In this document: one piece after another, positions 25,601 to 38,616 of the stretch
Layout: each line of letters opens with the position of its first letter
Numbering within the stretch: the stretch's first letter is position 1
Source: Rhyacichthys aspro
Lineage: Eukaryota; Chordata; Actinopteri; Gobiiformes; Rhyacichthyidae
DNA length: 64,000 nucleotides
Direction of reading: 5' to 3'
Assembly (NCBI GenBank): GCA_036850595.1
Contig: CM072159.1
Location: 5,235,978 to 5,299,977, forward strand
The notes under the pieces: model-generated
Databases searched by the model: none
Seen by the model: the letters and a program-made list of their open reading frames with translations, nothing else
Told to the model about the DNA's origin: nothing
Position numbers and translations under genes: made by a program

Positions 25601-26786
25601 TCATGATGTTTTTAGTAGTGACGTTTAACCAAATGGACTGATGACTGAGATAAGTCACATGGCTCAAACAAACTAACCCTTTAACTTGTGAGTAAGCTGC
25701 TGGGTTTATTTCTACTTTTCAATCTTAGAAAGTCCCAAGCAATTAAAAAATAAAAAGTTTATTTACTTCATTTTTCATGGCAGTTGCCCATGAAAGCCTG
25801 TATATAGAAGTGACAAAGGTTTATGGTCTACGTGTGGAGGAACTACCCACAGTGTTTCAGTAGTTTTAACTTTGCCAACATGCAGTTCAGCACGTGTGAC
25901 ATATATATGGTTCCCTATTACTGTAGCTTTAGAATGTATGTAATTGAATGTATCTTTTTATGGGCCCCTGTGCAAATGGTGGTTGCATTGCCTGTAGGTC
26001 TGATGGGGACAAAATAAAGTCTTTTTTTTTCTATTAATGTTGCCTAGTTCTTAAACCTGAACAACACATAACACATTTTTTTCTAATGTTGCTTGGTTAT
26101 AAACATTTATTAAACATAAAAGTGTAAACTACTCCATACATATGTATATTGTCATAAAACTGCTTACATTTTACCTTAATCCTCAGAGGGGACTACACTC
26201 CAAAAGGGGTTGGTGTCCCTGCTGTCCCCCCTGGATTTACGCCCATGTAGCCTAGGCCTACCTGAATGCTAAACTTATCACATTAAGTTAATATTGATAT
26301 TCTAGTGTTTACCTTGGACCTGTCCGTCGCTGTTGACGCAAGTGAGGCCAGCGTCATGACGCCGGGCCAATAGGCACCGTATCCGCCTGACAGTCCGAAG
26401 AGCACCGCGGCTCCATACATCACCTGTATGGGCAGTTCAAAGATGACCACCAGCAGCAGCGCCAGTCTGGACACCAGGTACCCGACCAGGGGCACTATTA
26501 TGGGGATCCTCCTCCAGCCGCGGTCGCCCAGCCGGGCCAGGAGCAGCGCTGGGAGAATGGGAGTGAGCCGGATAATGAGGTTGTAGGCCATGTAAAAGTT
26601 TGTCATGGCTATCTGCTGGCTGTGACTATTGGATGTGTTATTATCGGTGGCGTTGGCAGAGCGGTCCAGGACCACCATCTGTAGAGCGGTGTCAAACAAA
26701 CTGCTGCCCAGCTCCTCCAGCACGATGACCGGCTCCACCTGACGGAGCAGCGACAGGACCGAGTGGCACACAGGCGGGACGGGCAT
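22623..26786 (-). CDS. slc46a2: Solute carrier family 46 member 2 (folate-transporter-like MFS protein)
   Basis: Seven exons join in frame to 440 residues plus TGA: 26313-26786, 25386-25556, 24890-25096, 24617-24788, 23656-23739, 22888-23044 and 22623-22680. The start has a GCCGCC context, and an in-frame TAA lies eight codons upstream. It is a multi-span major-facilitator protein with hydrophobic helices throughout. An early luminal/extracellular loop carries NAT, NNT and NTS glycosylation sequons (about residues 45-52), followed by NFYMAYNLI. Family matches include MYGAAVLFGLSGG, TTLIMIGMLSF, LFALIPLPTIRS, KIYQSTLDW and IPISIV. In mammals SLC46A2 (TSCOT) is known from thymic stroma and has been reported to carry cyclic dinucleotides and muropeptides. 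It is shorter than human (about 475), mainly in the N-terminus and middle loop. It is tail-to-tail with snx30, as in human 9q32. Confidence 0.93.
23045..24616 (-). other. slc46a2: Introns 4 and 5 of slc46a2
   Basis: The introns are 23045-23655 and 23740-24616. Both are AT-rich with short poly-A runs, and no repeat family or exon is recognised. Confidence 0.75.
25557..26312 (-). other. slc46a2: Intron 1 of slc46a2
   Basis: AT-rich intron of 756 bp. No repeat or coding segment stands out. The shorter intron 2 (25097-25385) is equally plain. Confidence 0.75.
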
Positions 26787-27140
26787 GGCGGCAACCGGAT
26801 CACCCTGAGTTTACTAGTCAAGTTTGTGAAAGCAAATGTCCTGCTCCCTGGACATTCAGCTGCCTCTGAGGTTGTTCTGGGAAAGCACCTGACAGAAAAC
26901 GCTCCGTGTGCTTCTGTGTCAATACTACACACACCCACTTCCTCATGCAGCCACCAACCAGCTCTGTGTGCGTGGAGGAAAGTGAAACTAGGATTCAACA
27001 ATTAGAAGAAGTTGATATACCCTAATTTAAACCTAATTGGGTGTTGAGTGACATTTTACAATCCCAAAGTAGCATTTTAACATAGCTACAAACGAACAAA
27101 AAACCCCAAGTTGTGACAATGTATCCCAATAATTGTATAG

Positions 27141-27240
27141 GTCAGTAGTGTCAAACTCAAATTGGTGAGGGGCCGCTATAGTAAGTAAGAATGCTTTCAG
27201 GGGCCGTGACACTTTTTGTTAAATTTTAGTGTTTGAATGC
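27141..27240. mobile_element. Decayed hAT-like repeat end
   Basis: The sequence GTGTCAAACTCAA, followed by GGGGCCGC and AGGGGCCGTGACAC, resembles the common vertebrate element whose end reads about the same. No opposite end was found. Confidence 0.35.
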
Positions 27241-27432
27241 AACGTTTTATTATCATTTGAGTCATTATCACATCAGTTTGTTATTACCCTTCATCTCCAT
27301 CTTTTATGTCCCATTTTCACACATGATTTTTTTTTTTAACTCACTTTAATTTGTGTCACACATTTAAGCTCTATTTTGCCCCTTTTTAAAGGTTAGCCTT
27401 GTTTAGTGTCATTTTGTCTCTTTTTAGAGTGG

Positions 27433-27568
<136 letters not shown>

Positions 27569-29554
27569 TTTCTTGCCCTAGCTAAGTACAAGCTGAAATT
27601 CAGTTAGAGCTCACAACTGACTATAACAATGCCTACCATTAATCTATTAATTTAGAATACATTTCTATTTCTTTTTTGACTAGTTTTTACGATATTAGGC
27701 TATCCTAGTCTACATTACTAATTTCTACTATTAGCCTTTAGGCATACCACTAGGGTTAAACAACTACTCTCTTGAATTTTAGAATATTAACACACAAAAC
27801 AATCACTCAGACATCTCAGAAAGAGTTTTTGTTTTTTAATGAGAAAATATTCATAATATGTAAGCTATATCAGGTGTATAACTGTGAGCCTTACATGTGC
27901 TATAAAATAACAAAGCAGGTAATGAGCATACAAGTGGTTAACATACGAACGAACGGAGACTATATTGTTTATATAGGATTGCTTTAACAAATACATATTG
28001 TATACTGTGAGTTTGAGCACTTCCCCCGGCTGAGAGAAGCATTAAAAACGATAAATAAAACCATCTCTGCACCAGGAACTCAACATCAAAGCATAATATT
28101 GGTAATATATCACACAGTCCAACTTAAACTGTGTGCATGATTTCTTTCTATTCCAAAACATTTCAGAGAATCTAATGACAACTTAAGGATTTAGACCTTT
28201 GAAATTTAAAGCAAACATGTACATTTTTGTCTGCTTTACATATTTCAGCATCAACTGCGCTGTAAAGACTGCTTTAACACAGCAGGTGGCATCCATTGTG
28301 ACAGTAAAGTCCATACTGAGTTGTCTATCTCCCAGGAGGTCCATTATCTGTCATTTATTATTACAGTAAAACAATCAATTTTAATACAGTTCAAAATATG
28401 ATTGTGCCATCTAAAAAAGTTACCACTGCCTTTGTCTAGGAAAGGGTCTGAAAAGGCTCTATTAATCTCATCAGCATCAAAGACACTGTACCTCAGGATT
28501 GAACATTTTCGCAGCAAGGCAAAAACAAAAGTCTCATAAAAAGGGACAAAAGTCCATTAAATACTTTCTACTCATATATTACTAAATTACCAGTAAGGAT
28601 TCTCTGTATGTTGCTGTAGTTTTAAGAAATGTGAGAACAATACAAAGGAACAATGTCCGATTGAGAATTCTGTCCAAATAAATACATAGTGAACCATAGT
28701 CAGAGAATTTTTTGTTCCACATTTTTGCCCCAAAGTCTCAACTCTGTGACTTTTAAAGACTGTTGCCTTGCTGAAGGACACTTAGAATGGGAAAAAAACT
28801 GTCAGACAATGGGATCAAAGCTGCAACCTTTGGTTTATAATGAAAATCCAACTAAGAAAGAAATTACAAAGGCTTTAACTCACCAAGAAAACAAGTCTTA
28901 CCATTCAGGGCCAGTGGTTCAGAAATGTTGTATATGTTACCAGATTATGTTGAAATGTTTTAAACATATTACATTTCTCCACAGTATAATGACAATGTCC
29001 TTGGACTTGTGGTGTAGACAGTAGAATATAACTCAACCTTAAATCAGTACAAAAACCAACAAATCAAACTTACAATACCCATCTCATAATGTATGTCCTT
29101 ATATTTAGGACAACAAGTCTCTTCTGGTCACTCCTTAATATAAAAAATCTCCCTCCTTATCACTTGCAATCATTATGTCCATGTCTTGAATTGAGAACAA
29201 AAACTTAAAGGCTTGTATTTGAATGTACACAATCAGTATGTCTTACATAGACCTTTGAACTTAGGCTAAGGTTATCTAAATACAAACATTTGCTTTTGGT
29301 ACGACAAGTGTTTTATAAAAAGTTATTTTCAGTATTTTCTTCCAAACTTAAGCCAGCAAGTAGCTCAACATGTTTATATATCAAATACACAATCTTACCT
29401 TGGTATATAGTACATGAAAAAAACTGCTTACATCAGAAAGGGCAAGTCAACAAAGCAATACAGGCAGCGAAGCTAAAATACGTGAATGTATATAAAACTC
29501 AAATCCTCAGCCCTTGAATTAACTTACAGTAAGTGATACAAACATGACCCCATC

Positions 29555-29560
29555 TTTATT
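29555..29560 (-). terminator. palm2akap2: Putative poly(A) signal of palm2akap2
   Basis: AATAAA on the minus strand about 710 bp past the stop codon. Others lie farther left, such as near 28355, so the true end is uncertain. Confidence 0.3.
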
Positions 29561-30271
29561 ACCCCCTCTGTGCCTTCAGCTTACTTAATAGACACTGTCA
29601 CAAGCCACTGTAGTGATTATAAGACACATCTATCTATGCTCTCTAAGGCCTACTGGAATTGAATAAAAGGACACTATATATACATATTGTGCATTCAGCC
29701 ATTACTGAAGTGAGCCATTTGATTTATCCAGTATGTTGAAATGATTAAACATATGATTTAATTTTAGAATGAAACTTGCTATTCACTAACAACACATTGA
29801 TTTTTAAGTTTCAAGATGGCCACACAACTGCATATTCCTCTGTCAATATAAAATTTGTGGAGTGAATTGATCACATACACACAGCAAAAAAAATCTATTT
29901 TAACATCTTTTAGGCAACCAGAAAAATGTCAGAAAAGCAAGAAATCCTATGAATATTAAGTCATTCAGCGTCACCAACTAGACTAGATAGAAAATATTTC
30001 AAACCCTTTTCAGAGGCTCTCAAACTAACTTTCCAAAGTGTCTCTTGCATCACTGACCTCACATTTTAAAATCGGCTCCCACATGCTTGTCCACTTAACA
30101 TACTTCTCTTTCTGTCCTTAGGTCCAAAAATCCCAACTTGACGTAACATCATCAGAATACTATAAGTGAAACAAAATAAATACTGTTTTTTTTTCTATCC
30201 CATCTTTTTCCTTCATATCCTTCTTTACTCAATGTCTTCCTCGCGTCGGCATGGTCCTAAACTTGAACATT

Positions 30272-33200
30272 TTACTCCTCTTCTTCTTCTTCTTCTTCCT
30301 CTTCCTCCTCTTCTTCCACTTCTTCGCCATCTTCATTCGCGTAGATACCAGCTTCCCACTTTAATGCCATGTCACTCTTTCTCCTGGTGACACGGGTGGC
30401 TTCAAGGACCTGACAGTAATGAAAAAAAGCAACCAATTAAATGTAATTATTTTTTATACCCAATACATTTGCACAACACCCATGCTTTTCCACCCATTGC
30501 AAACCCAATCACAAAGTCTTAAGAGTGATTTGCATGCAGCATGTCAAATACCAGTTACTGTTACGTGGCATTGCTCTAACTGCAAAGAAATACTTCATGC
30601 TTTAACAAACGTGTTTAACATTTTGTGCCCCAGATTCTCCCATTTCCCCAGGCAGAAACCACAAATAATTCCAAATATAACATCTGTCCTGAGGGTTTAC
30701 ACACACCCTGTACAAGTGGAATACAAAGAGGTCTGACACACAGGGCAATAGGTGGCAGTAAAGATTTGAATAAGATTATGTTTATGGCTGAATCTAAAAA
30801 AACCCTATTGTTATCCTCCTAAAATTTCAGATTTCAATGCTTTGTGCAAAAAAAAAAAAAAAAACTCAGCAGAAATGGGGTCAAAGGTCACACCAAATCC
30901 ATGGATAAGCACATGCAGCACCACCACAAAGCGCACAGTGACACCGCAAGCAGACCTGGGATCAGAAATGATTCTTTCACAAATTTTCTTTACACATACA
31001 GTATTTGTTTTTATTACATTGGCTTAAATAAGACTTTCCAAAAACAAGCATATCTATTTGGCAGATTGATTTTGCTTTTAGTCATTTGAAGCATCTGTCC
31101 CAGGTCTGTGTTTACAACACCATTCACAGTGCGGACACATTTTGCGGGTGTGAAAGCTACCTCATTGGTTACCTCACTGGCCAGCAACAAACGGGCGTAC
31201 TGACCGCACAGCAGGAGAGAAGCAACAGTACATGATAATCAACACAGTATGTCATTGTGGAGAAGACAACAACTGCAGCATAAGCAATCACACCTGCTCC
31301 GGATGTACATGTCACTTTCATTCATTTTTTAAAAGGCATAGTAGCTTTTTGACATTTTGCAGCACATTTTGTAAGACTTATCTGACAGTAAAATTTGACA
31401 GTATTTAGTGCTTTTGGAATAAAACTGGAGCCCCAAATAACTCCACTCCATCAAAAATCAGTCTGGCATTAAATGACTTGGACTAAAGAGAAATCCCCAG
31501 CTTCTTTGACTTACTTTCATTTCCTGCATCAGTCTGGGAATGTCCCTTTGGTGAAGAACAATGCTGGCTCAAGCCAACAGGTCATGTTCTGTACAAAAGC
31601 ATTCAGCTGTGACAGTACCTAATTTTATTAAGTCACATGATCAGAGGTGGTTACCTTTCAGCTACTTTCACTTAATACCAAATAGTTCCCCTTTATTGTA
31701 TGTATTTGTGGTTTAATAGTGGACAGAGAAACATTATTCGTAGAAGATCTGTTACTTGAACCAGGGTATGATGTTTTTAAGAAGAAGTTTGAGAAATCTA
31801 ATAAAAATAATACTTACTTGAGAGTCCTCCATCTTCTCCCTTCTCTTCACCTTGTGTGTTTCATAGTCTTCCATGAGTGTTTGCATGAAATTCTTGGGTC
31901 GTGACGACCCTGAAGAATCCTCACTGCCTGCGTCAGACAGGGCTCCTTCAGACGGTGAAGGTGAGACTGGTGGTGCCGGTCGGACTTTCTCAATCTTTCC
32001 TGCTCAACACGCAACACAAAAGCACAATGTATTGGTTAGAGATTAAGAAATTATTATAACAAGCCTTTAACTCACATTGACAAAAAAACAAAACTTAAGT
32101 CTAGAAAGAAGGGTCATGAGGTGTGGAAGTTCAGTTTGCACTTTCAATGTGTGCGTAAACACTATTAATTAATTCAAGCAACAATACGTAACTTTTCATA
32201 AACTGTACCCACTAAAAGACATTGTCTGCAACTACACCGCTGCAAACATGTGGGACTGTAGTAAATGTCTTAATTATAAATGTTGAAAGTGTCTGTTTGT
32301 CTGGTGAGACTGTATCTATGAAAGAGAAATGTTATTCTTCCTTTTTCATATCAGGGAACTATCAAAAAATGGCTTTGAGTTGACCTATTTAAATGTTTTC
32401 AAAACTACGTATTTTATGGAAAAATGGTACATAGTGTTGCATTAAATCAACTCCTGATAAAGATTCTTCAGTCTCCATAGGCAAAAGCAGACTTTTGTTA
32501 ATCCACCAAAGGGTACTTCAGCGTACTTTCTTTTTTTTATGTATTTATATGTTTATTTGGTGAGGACAGTGCACATTAATGAACACTGCACAAGTGTAAA
32601 TATGCCAGATTTAGCTAGAAGCTAATTTCCATCTAACATGTAAAATCAACAAATAGACATAACAGCAAATACAACACTATATAAAGCAACATTTCAGAAC
32701 AATAAATCAAGACTGCTTAAAAGTTGGCTGCAACTTAGGAGTACTATATAAAGTGCTAATCAGACTTCACATATGTTCACAGGTTTGATTATGACCTTAT
32801 TTTCAACTGACCTGGTGCTGTCTTTGCTGTCAGCGTGAGTCTCGTTGGCAGGCTGTTGCTCTTCATCTTATCTGTAGGGGATATGGTGGCCTTCCTCACG
32901 CCCGTCCTCACAGGGCCATGATTACCACTGTTGGACACACTGCTGGGCCGAACGACCACAACGGGCTGGGACTCCCTCTGCATCTTCAGCTCCTCCTCTC
33001 TCTGCTGGGCTGCTCTGATCTCCTCCTCGATCATGGACAGGGTTTTCTGTTTCTTGGAGCGCAGACGGAACGGGCCACTGGCTGCCTCCATCTCCGGGCC
33101 TTTTGACGCTGCTGCTGTGCTGCGGAGCTCGGCCGCCTCTGAGTACTTGCTGAAGTAGCTGAATTCTTGTTTCTCCGGACTTGGAGGAGACGGTGGACGG

Positions 33201-35612
33201 TAAACTGGGGTTGGTCGTGTGACAGGTGCTTCTGGGGTAGGGGCGGGAGCTGCAGCAGGAGCTGAGGCGGCAAGTGCTCTGGCGTAAGAAGACTGGATTT
33301 TGATCCTAGGCCCTCCATCTTTGGGTCTGGGTGTGGGTGAAACTGGTTGAGAGAGTGGTGGAGAAGGAGTTTGAAGGACTGGACTGGACTGGAGCTTTTC
33401 GGTTTGCTTTTCTTGTGGGGTGACCCTTACTTCTTGGCTGGAGCATACTGAAGACTGAGGACTAGGAGCACTGCTTGAAGACACAGGGGAAAATGACACT
33501 GGCACTGGGCTACTTGACAGAGGCTGTGAAGAAGCAAGAGGAGACACAGGGGAGCTCATTTGGGAAGAGTTAAAGTCGGGGTAGGATTGCTGCCAGTCAT
33601 TCCCATTCTGAGCTGCTAGTGCATTCTGAATGGCATTTTCGACGAGGACACCAGCATGGTACTCAAGCTCATCTTCGGTTGGACTGCCGCCGTTCTGTCC
33701 GTTGACCGGTGTAGTAGGCTGAGGAGTCGGGGGTGACACTGGAGTGAGCGGCTGAGGGGTGGGCGGTAGTGAAGCCCCACTGTCAGAAACGTTATCCAAA
33801 CTGAACACTGTAGTGTCCTGAGAGCGGACTGATAACTCGTCCAGTCCTGAGTCAGACTCTTGGGGGTCAAAGCTCGAGTGAAAGTGGCTCTTCCCTTCCT
33901 CCTCCTCACGCAGAATGGTCATTACAGCTCGAGCGCAGGTGAATTCTCCACCAATACCCTCGTCAGACCACGTCACGTGACTTTCCCCGGTTTCGGCAAC
34001 AATGTCAGTGTTCCCTTGGCTGTTCCTGGATTTAGAGAAGGGTTTGGCTGAGTAGATCTGAGGAGCTACATCCTTCTTGTCTTGAAGAAACTGTTTCCTG
34101 GCCGACATGAAATCTATCTGCTCCTCAACAATGTCCTCCTTCCTGGTGAGCTGTGGGTCGAAGCTCACTACTGTTGGTGGACCTGACAGTTGAGGCTGCA
34201 ATTATATAAGATGATGCAAAATACAAGTGAGATAACAGAAAGGGAATTACGATGCATAATATCAATATTTAAATGATTTTACTTGTGTGTATGTATAGGC
34301 TTGGGTCTGTCTCTGCTGCTTCCTCTCTTGGTATTTCTTCAGAGATTCTAGCTTCTCTGCTTCCAGTTGTTCCTCCAAGGGAACCTTTCATTAACCAAAC
34401 AAATACATACATTTATTAGCTTATTATCATACACTGAACTGTCAGAAAGTATTTAAAAGATTTAACTAAAGGCTACCTCCTGAGGGGGGTTCCACCAGCG
34501 CTGGGCAATACCAGGGTTTTTCTTTACAGCCTGGTCTTTGATCAGCTCCTGACGCTCACGCTCTAACTCTTGCACCTAAAAAACAACAACAAAAAAAAAA
34601 ACAACAACAAAACAATATGAATACTTGACTGTCTCATGTAGCAAATGTGTTAATCAGTTTGTATTATTTTATATAACAAATGCCAGCAACACAATCATGA
34701 CCTAATAGATGGCATTTGTTGTGTCCTGTGGTGGTGTGAACTGAAAAAAAATTAAATAAGCTAACTAAGACTGTGCTAGAAAAGTAAAACAGCAATTAAC
34801 TCAAACTTTATAAAAGCATGCCTTACTGTGGTGAGGACAGATTATACAGCTGCTTTTTACCTCCTCTGAGGGTCGTCTCCTCGTCACCCTTACTGGCGGC
34901 TCGTCCGCAGGGGTAAAGAGTTTTGCTGGCCGTTTCTCCTCATGAAAAGCTCTCAGTTCAAACTTTGGTTTGCTTTGGCCCAGTTCCTCGTCCTGAACAT
35001 GACCATTGGTCCGCACAGGAGAGCCCTCGTAGTGCGCGAATGTTGTTTGTCTCTGCCCCTCTACAATGAATGACTGGTGATTAACAGGAGAGGAGGCTGG
35101 TTTGGTGTGTTCTGATGTGTCTCCATTAGTAGGTGTTTCTGAAGCAGCGTCTAACACTTGGTCCAAGTAGCAGATCTCCTAGACACACATAAGAAGATAT
35201 CTGTTTATTACCTTAACTTTATGAGCAATTTTTACATAGTGTTTCTATTGCTGTTACTGATTTCATTCACTGTATTGGTTATTTTATCATAAAAATAATT
35301 AATAGATTTTTGTGATTATTTCTTCGTAATTTCCAAAAAAATATATCCCTTTATGTGTTGTGTGTGCAGCTCTGACTGAGAGAATCTGCTTACCTGCACA
35401 ACCTCGCTGTCAGGAGTTTCTTTCACACCCACTGCATTGTAAGTGTGATTACTGGGGCTGCTGAGGCAGCCATGTTGGATCTGCTGGCTCTCTAGTTCCA
35501 TGGCTGCAGGCCTGTCAGTGATAACGCTGACTGACTCCTGGAAACTAACACTCTTCAGGGCTCGCTCTCTTGGGGCTGGGTCACTCACATCGTCGGCTAC
35601 CAGCCACGATTT
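30272..35612 (-). CDS. palm2akap2: AKAP2 part of the PALM2-AKAP2 composite gene
   Basis: Eight exons are supported: 35394-35612, 34861-35178, 34477-34575, 34283-34384, 32812-34195, 31818-31999, the microexon 31161-31199 and 30272-30409. All join in frame, giving about 825 residues with the microexon. Conserved AKAP2 blocks are KFELRAFHEEKRPAKLF, AVKKNPGIAQRWWNPPQE, ELSVRSQDTTV, SYFSKYSEAAELRS, KQKTLSMIEEEIRAAQ, RPKNFMQTLMEDYE and LEATRVTRRKSDMALKWEAG. Between them is Pro/Ser-rich sequence. The amphipathic helix that should bind the PKA regulatory subunit is near 33608-33667. AKAP2 anchors PKA at actin-linked membranes. The leftmost part of the open frame at 35612 has no ATG until MELES (35501), so AKAP2-only transcripts may start there while fusions read through from PALM2. 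The protein ends in a run of glutamates. Confidence 0.9.
31161..31199 (-). CDS. palm2akap2: 39-bp in-frame microexon of palm2akap2
   Basis: On the minus strand, GCTGTGCGGTCAG is followed by 13 codons reading YARLLLASEVTNE and then GTAGCT. The length is a multiple of three and the phase is zero on both sides. It fits between the exon ending KMEDSQ and the last exon starting VLEATRV. The human protein, as I recall it, has YTSKLLSCKVTSE at the same place. Skipping would leave the frame intact, so the exon is probably optional. A competing internal donor exists nine codons in (GAG then GTAACC). Confidence 0.8.
32527..32720 (-). mobile_element. LINE-like 3' fragment (L2/CR1 type)
   Basis: On the minus strand the segment reads towards ATTAATGTGCACTGTCCTC then ACCAAATAAAC and an A-rich tail. 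This resembles the 3' end shared by many fish LINEs of the L2/CR1 group. No coding part is present. Confidence 0.4.
33608..33667 (-). other. palm2akap2: Predicted PKA RII-binding amphipathic helix of AKAP2
   Basis: The residues read EYHAGVLVENAIQNALAAQ. They align by eye with the human AKAP2 helix containing EYQAGLLVQNAIQQAIAEQ. Hydrophobic residues recur every three to four positions with small residues between, as expected for a regulatory-subunit docking helix. Confidence 0.8.
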
Positions 35613-36637
35613 CTATGTCAGCAAAAAACAAACATAATTTTGACTTTTTAGAGAGAAGCACTCTGACGTTCTGTTAAGTAAGCATAGTAAGCATAGCAAT
35701 ATGTTTCTACTTCTGTTCTGCAATCTTTATAAAAAATAAAATGCACAGAAACGTATGGTCTTCATAAACACTCTGCATTGCAGCATGTTCAGTGGGGTTG
35801 TTATTACTGCTCTATACCACTGTGGGGCGCCAATGAACATGATAATGCCTAGTATTACAGCACAAGCACTAGCTCTGTTGTTTCTAACGTCTCTTTTTGT
35901 AAAGTGCATTCTGTGAGGGTGTTGACTTATACATATTCTGTATAGGCAAAAAAAAAAAACCCCAACAGAACATAATTTAGAAAGCCTAATGCATTTTTTA
36001 AAGAATTTTTTGTAAAAAAAGGTTGGTACCATTTGTATATTACAACTGATTTAAGCTGCACATTCTCACTTTTATCTTTTATTAGAAGATGGCTGACTTT
36101 GACATATTTAGGTTGAGCAGTTTAAAAATAGGTGTATGTGTCTGATTTATGGAAGATAATAGAAAACAGTGTTGCTTTAACGAATTTACATTGTGCATTT
36201 GTAAAATGCCACATTCCAAATACAGCTACAGATTTACACATTTTTATTTTATAAGTCTACTTGTCTACTTCTGGACCAGAGCCACTGACAAACCCTCTGG
36301 CTCCTGGTTTTACTGCCTGCCCTCATTAGGTCTCTTTTCAAAGGATGTGTTTACTTCTATAAAGCGTTGTTGACCTAAGTCTTTGTAGCATGTGAAAGTG
36401 TGCTTGGAGACTTAATGAGGATCACTTCAGTGAATTGGTTCAGTGTTCAGTTAAAATACACAGTGCCATAAAAAGGGAAGTCTTTGCTTTTCACCACATT
36501 ACACCTAAAGCCTCAGACACACTGCGGCTGATGAAAGTAGGCTACAATTCCAAGACCACTATAAAAAATGGTCTTAAGAACTGCAACACCACAGTTAAAT
36601 ATGGCTTTCTCTTTTCTTAATTCACCACATTCACATA

Positions 36638-36900
36638 TTACTGGAACATCCCTCCCTGCCCAGTGCTCTTTTCCTTCCTCTCTTGTTTCCTCTCTGGCCG
36701 TTCAAGTGCAGACGCACGGTGGTCAGTAAAGTAGTCACATGGCAGATTAAACTGCCCTGCCCTCACTTGCCTCCTCTTGGCCAAAGAAACAAATTCTCCT
36801 CCACTCTCCTCAGCTGACTCCCTTCTACTTAAACCTAAGACAACTCCCTCAGGGCTTGTCGATGACCCATCTGACTCAGTCACATGGCAACCACTGACTT
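36638..36900 (-). other. Unassigned coding-like stretch upstream of the AKAP2 exons
   Basis: An open minus-strand frame of about 85 residues reads TESDGSSTSPEGVVLGLSRR, then an ESGGEFVSLAKRRQ segment, then a Lys/Arg/Glu-rich end. Its polar composition is unlike random AT-rich intron. A donor-like CAA then GTGAGG follows the KRRQ codons. The upstream AG is weak, with no pyrimidine tract. I do not recognise the sequence. It may be an extra palm2akap2 exon or chance. Confidence 0.3.
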
Positions 36901-38616
36901 TATATTGCTATACTGTCACAAAAATATCATTGTACAAATAGATAAGAAGATGATTCATATAGAAGAATGAATTCATTATGAAAATGATCTTAAAACATTC
37001 CAATGAAGTTGGGAGTTCAAGTGGACTTTATACATTCCTAATGCTGTTTGGACATGGGAAGGGCTGCGTACTTTGAAAATTCTGTGAATGTTGTATTGAA
37101 AAATAGAATAAACATCCACACTATCAGTCTCCATTAAAAAGGAGATTAAAATGGCCACCCTGAAGATTCTTTGAATTTGATTTAGCCGTTCTCCCATTGA
37201 AATAATGTCAACCTAGCAACATGAAACATCAATGCATTAAGAAGTTATTTTATTTTTTATTGTGTTTTTCACTTGCCCAACCATATCATGCTTCTTGCAA
37301 TTGAAATTATGATGATGATGCTATCTTAAATGCTAACAAACATTTGAGTTTTTGAAATCTAAGAATTAGCTTAGACACTAAGGCTAGACTTTACCAACAT
37401 CCATTATGTCCATTAGGCTACTTAACTGGAACAGCTGTAGTTACCAATTTTATTTTGTACTACAAAGTGATATAGCAGCGTGCCCGGGACACCACTTTCT
37501 GAGTCCTACGTTGCGTTGTGTGATTTCTAGATTAATAGGCTACCTAAAGGCTCTTACAGAAATATGTGCTTAGTTAGACACATAATACATTGAGAATATA
37601 TGTTTAGAAATGAGGATGAATCCAATCATATTTTGTTTGTTTCAGTATAGTTTTACATGCTAAACAAGTTTAATTTTTATAATTATAATGTTTGCTAAGA
37701 CTTTGCAGGTAGACCCAACATTATGCCCACTATTTCACTGCAACAGGAAACTGAGGCTACACTAAGACTAAATGCGCATGTAGCTCACAACTTCATCTAG
37801 TGCTACAAACTGATAAAGCAACCTGTCCAAGACAGCACTGTCTAAGTCCTTTGTTTGAAACACATATCGTTAAGGTACCGTATTTTAAACACAAATATTT
37901 TGGCAATATTACATAGTGAAGATGAACAGGCTACATAAAAGCAGAACTATGTACTTGGCTAGCCATAATATATACAGTAGGCCTATAGATTTATAGATTT
38001 GTTACTTTGCATTCCCCTAACACACTCCCTGTTCTACTCATCAACAGGTCAAATGATTTTTCATCAGCCTAATGTTATTATCAACCATGTGAGGATTGGC
38101 TTTCACTCCTTTGTACTCTCTCCCACTGTGGAGGTCATCAGTTTTGTTATTTTTAATCCGCAGGACTGCAGCACATATTACACTTGTGTGTTATGAAGGA
38201 ATGTGTGTGTCCAGCGTCCAGGACAGTGCAGAGGGGGAGGATATCCTGTTACTGCCCGAAGAAAGCAGTACAACAGGAATGTCTCATATGCAACATTAAT
38301 CTCCTACACGTGCACATGCACAGTACATGAATGTGTGTGTGACTGTGTCGGTGTGGCTAGCAGCTTTGTGGTGTGTTTGTGTCTCTAGCTGAGGTGAGCT
38401 GACATTCCTAGCATAACTGGCTGTCCTCAAAGCTGGCTTGGACTTTAATACTTGCAATGCAGGACACTGTATGCCCTGCTCAACCTAAAATGTAAGTTTG
38501 TGTAAGAGTGTGTAAAACTGAAATGAGATGAAAAGAATGTGTAAAATGTCAAATGCATGTATTTAAAGTGAGCCCAAGACTCTATTCACAAAGTGACTCA
38601 AAATAAAAGCCTTGCA

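Larger units (their letters stand above)
30410..32811 (-). other. palm2akap2: Last introns of palm2akap2
   Basis: The introns 30410-31160, 31200-31817 and 32000-32811 surround the microexon and the preceding exon. The last holds a LINE-like 3' fragment near 32527-32720. Otherwise the sequence is AT-rich with a 20-base A run near 30848. I see no other exon. Confidence 0.65.
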
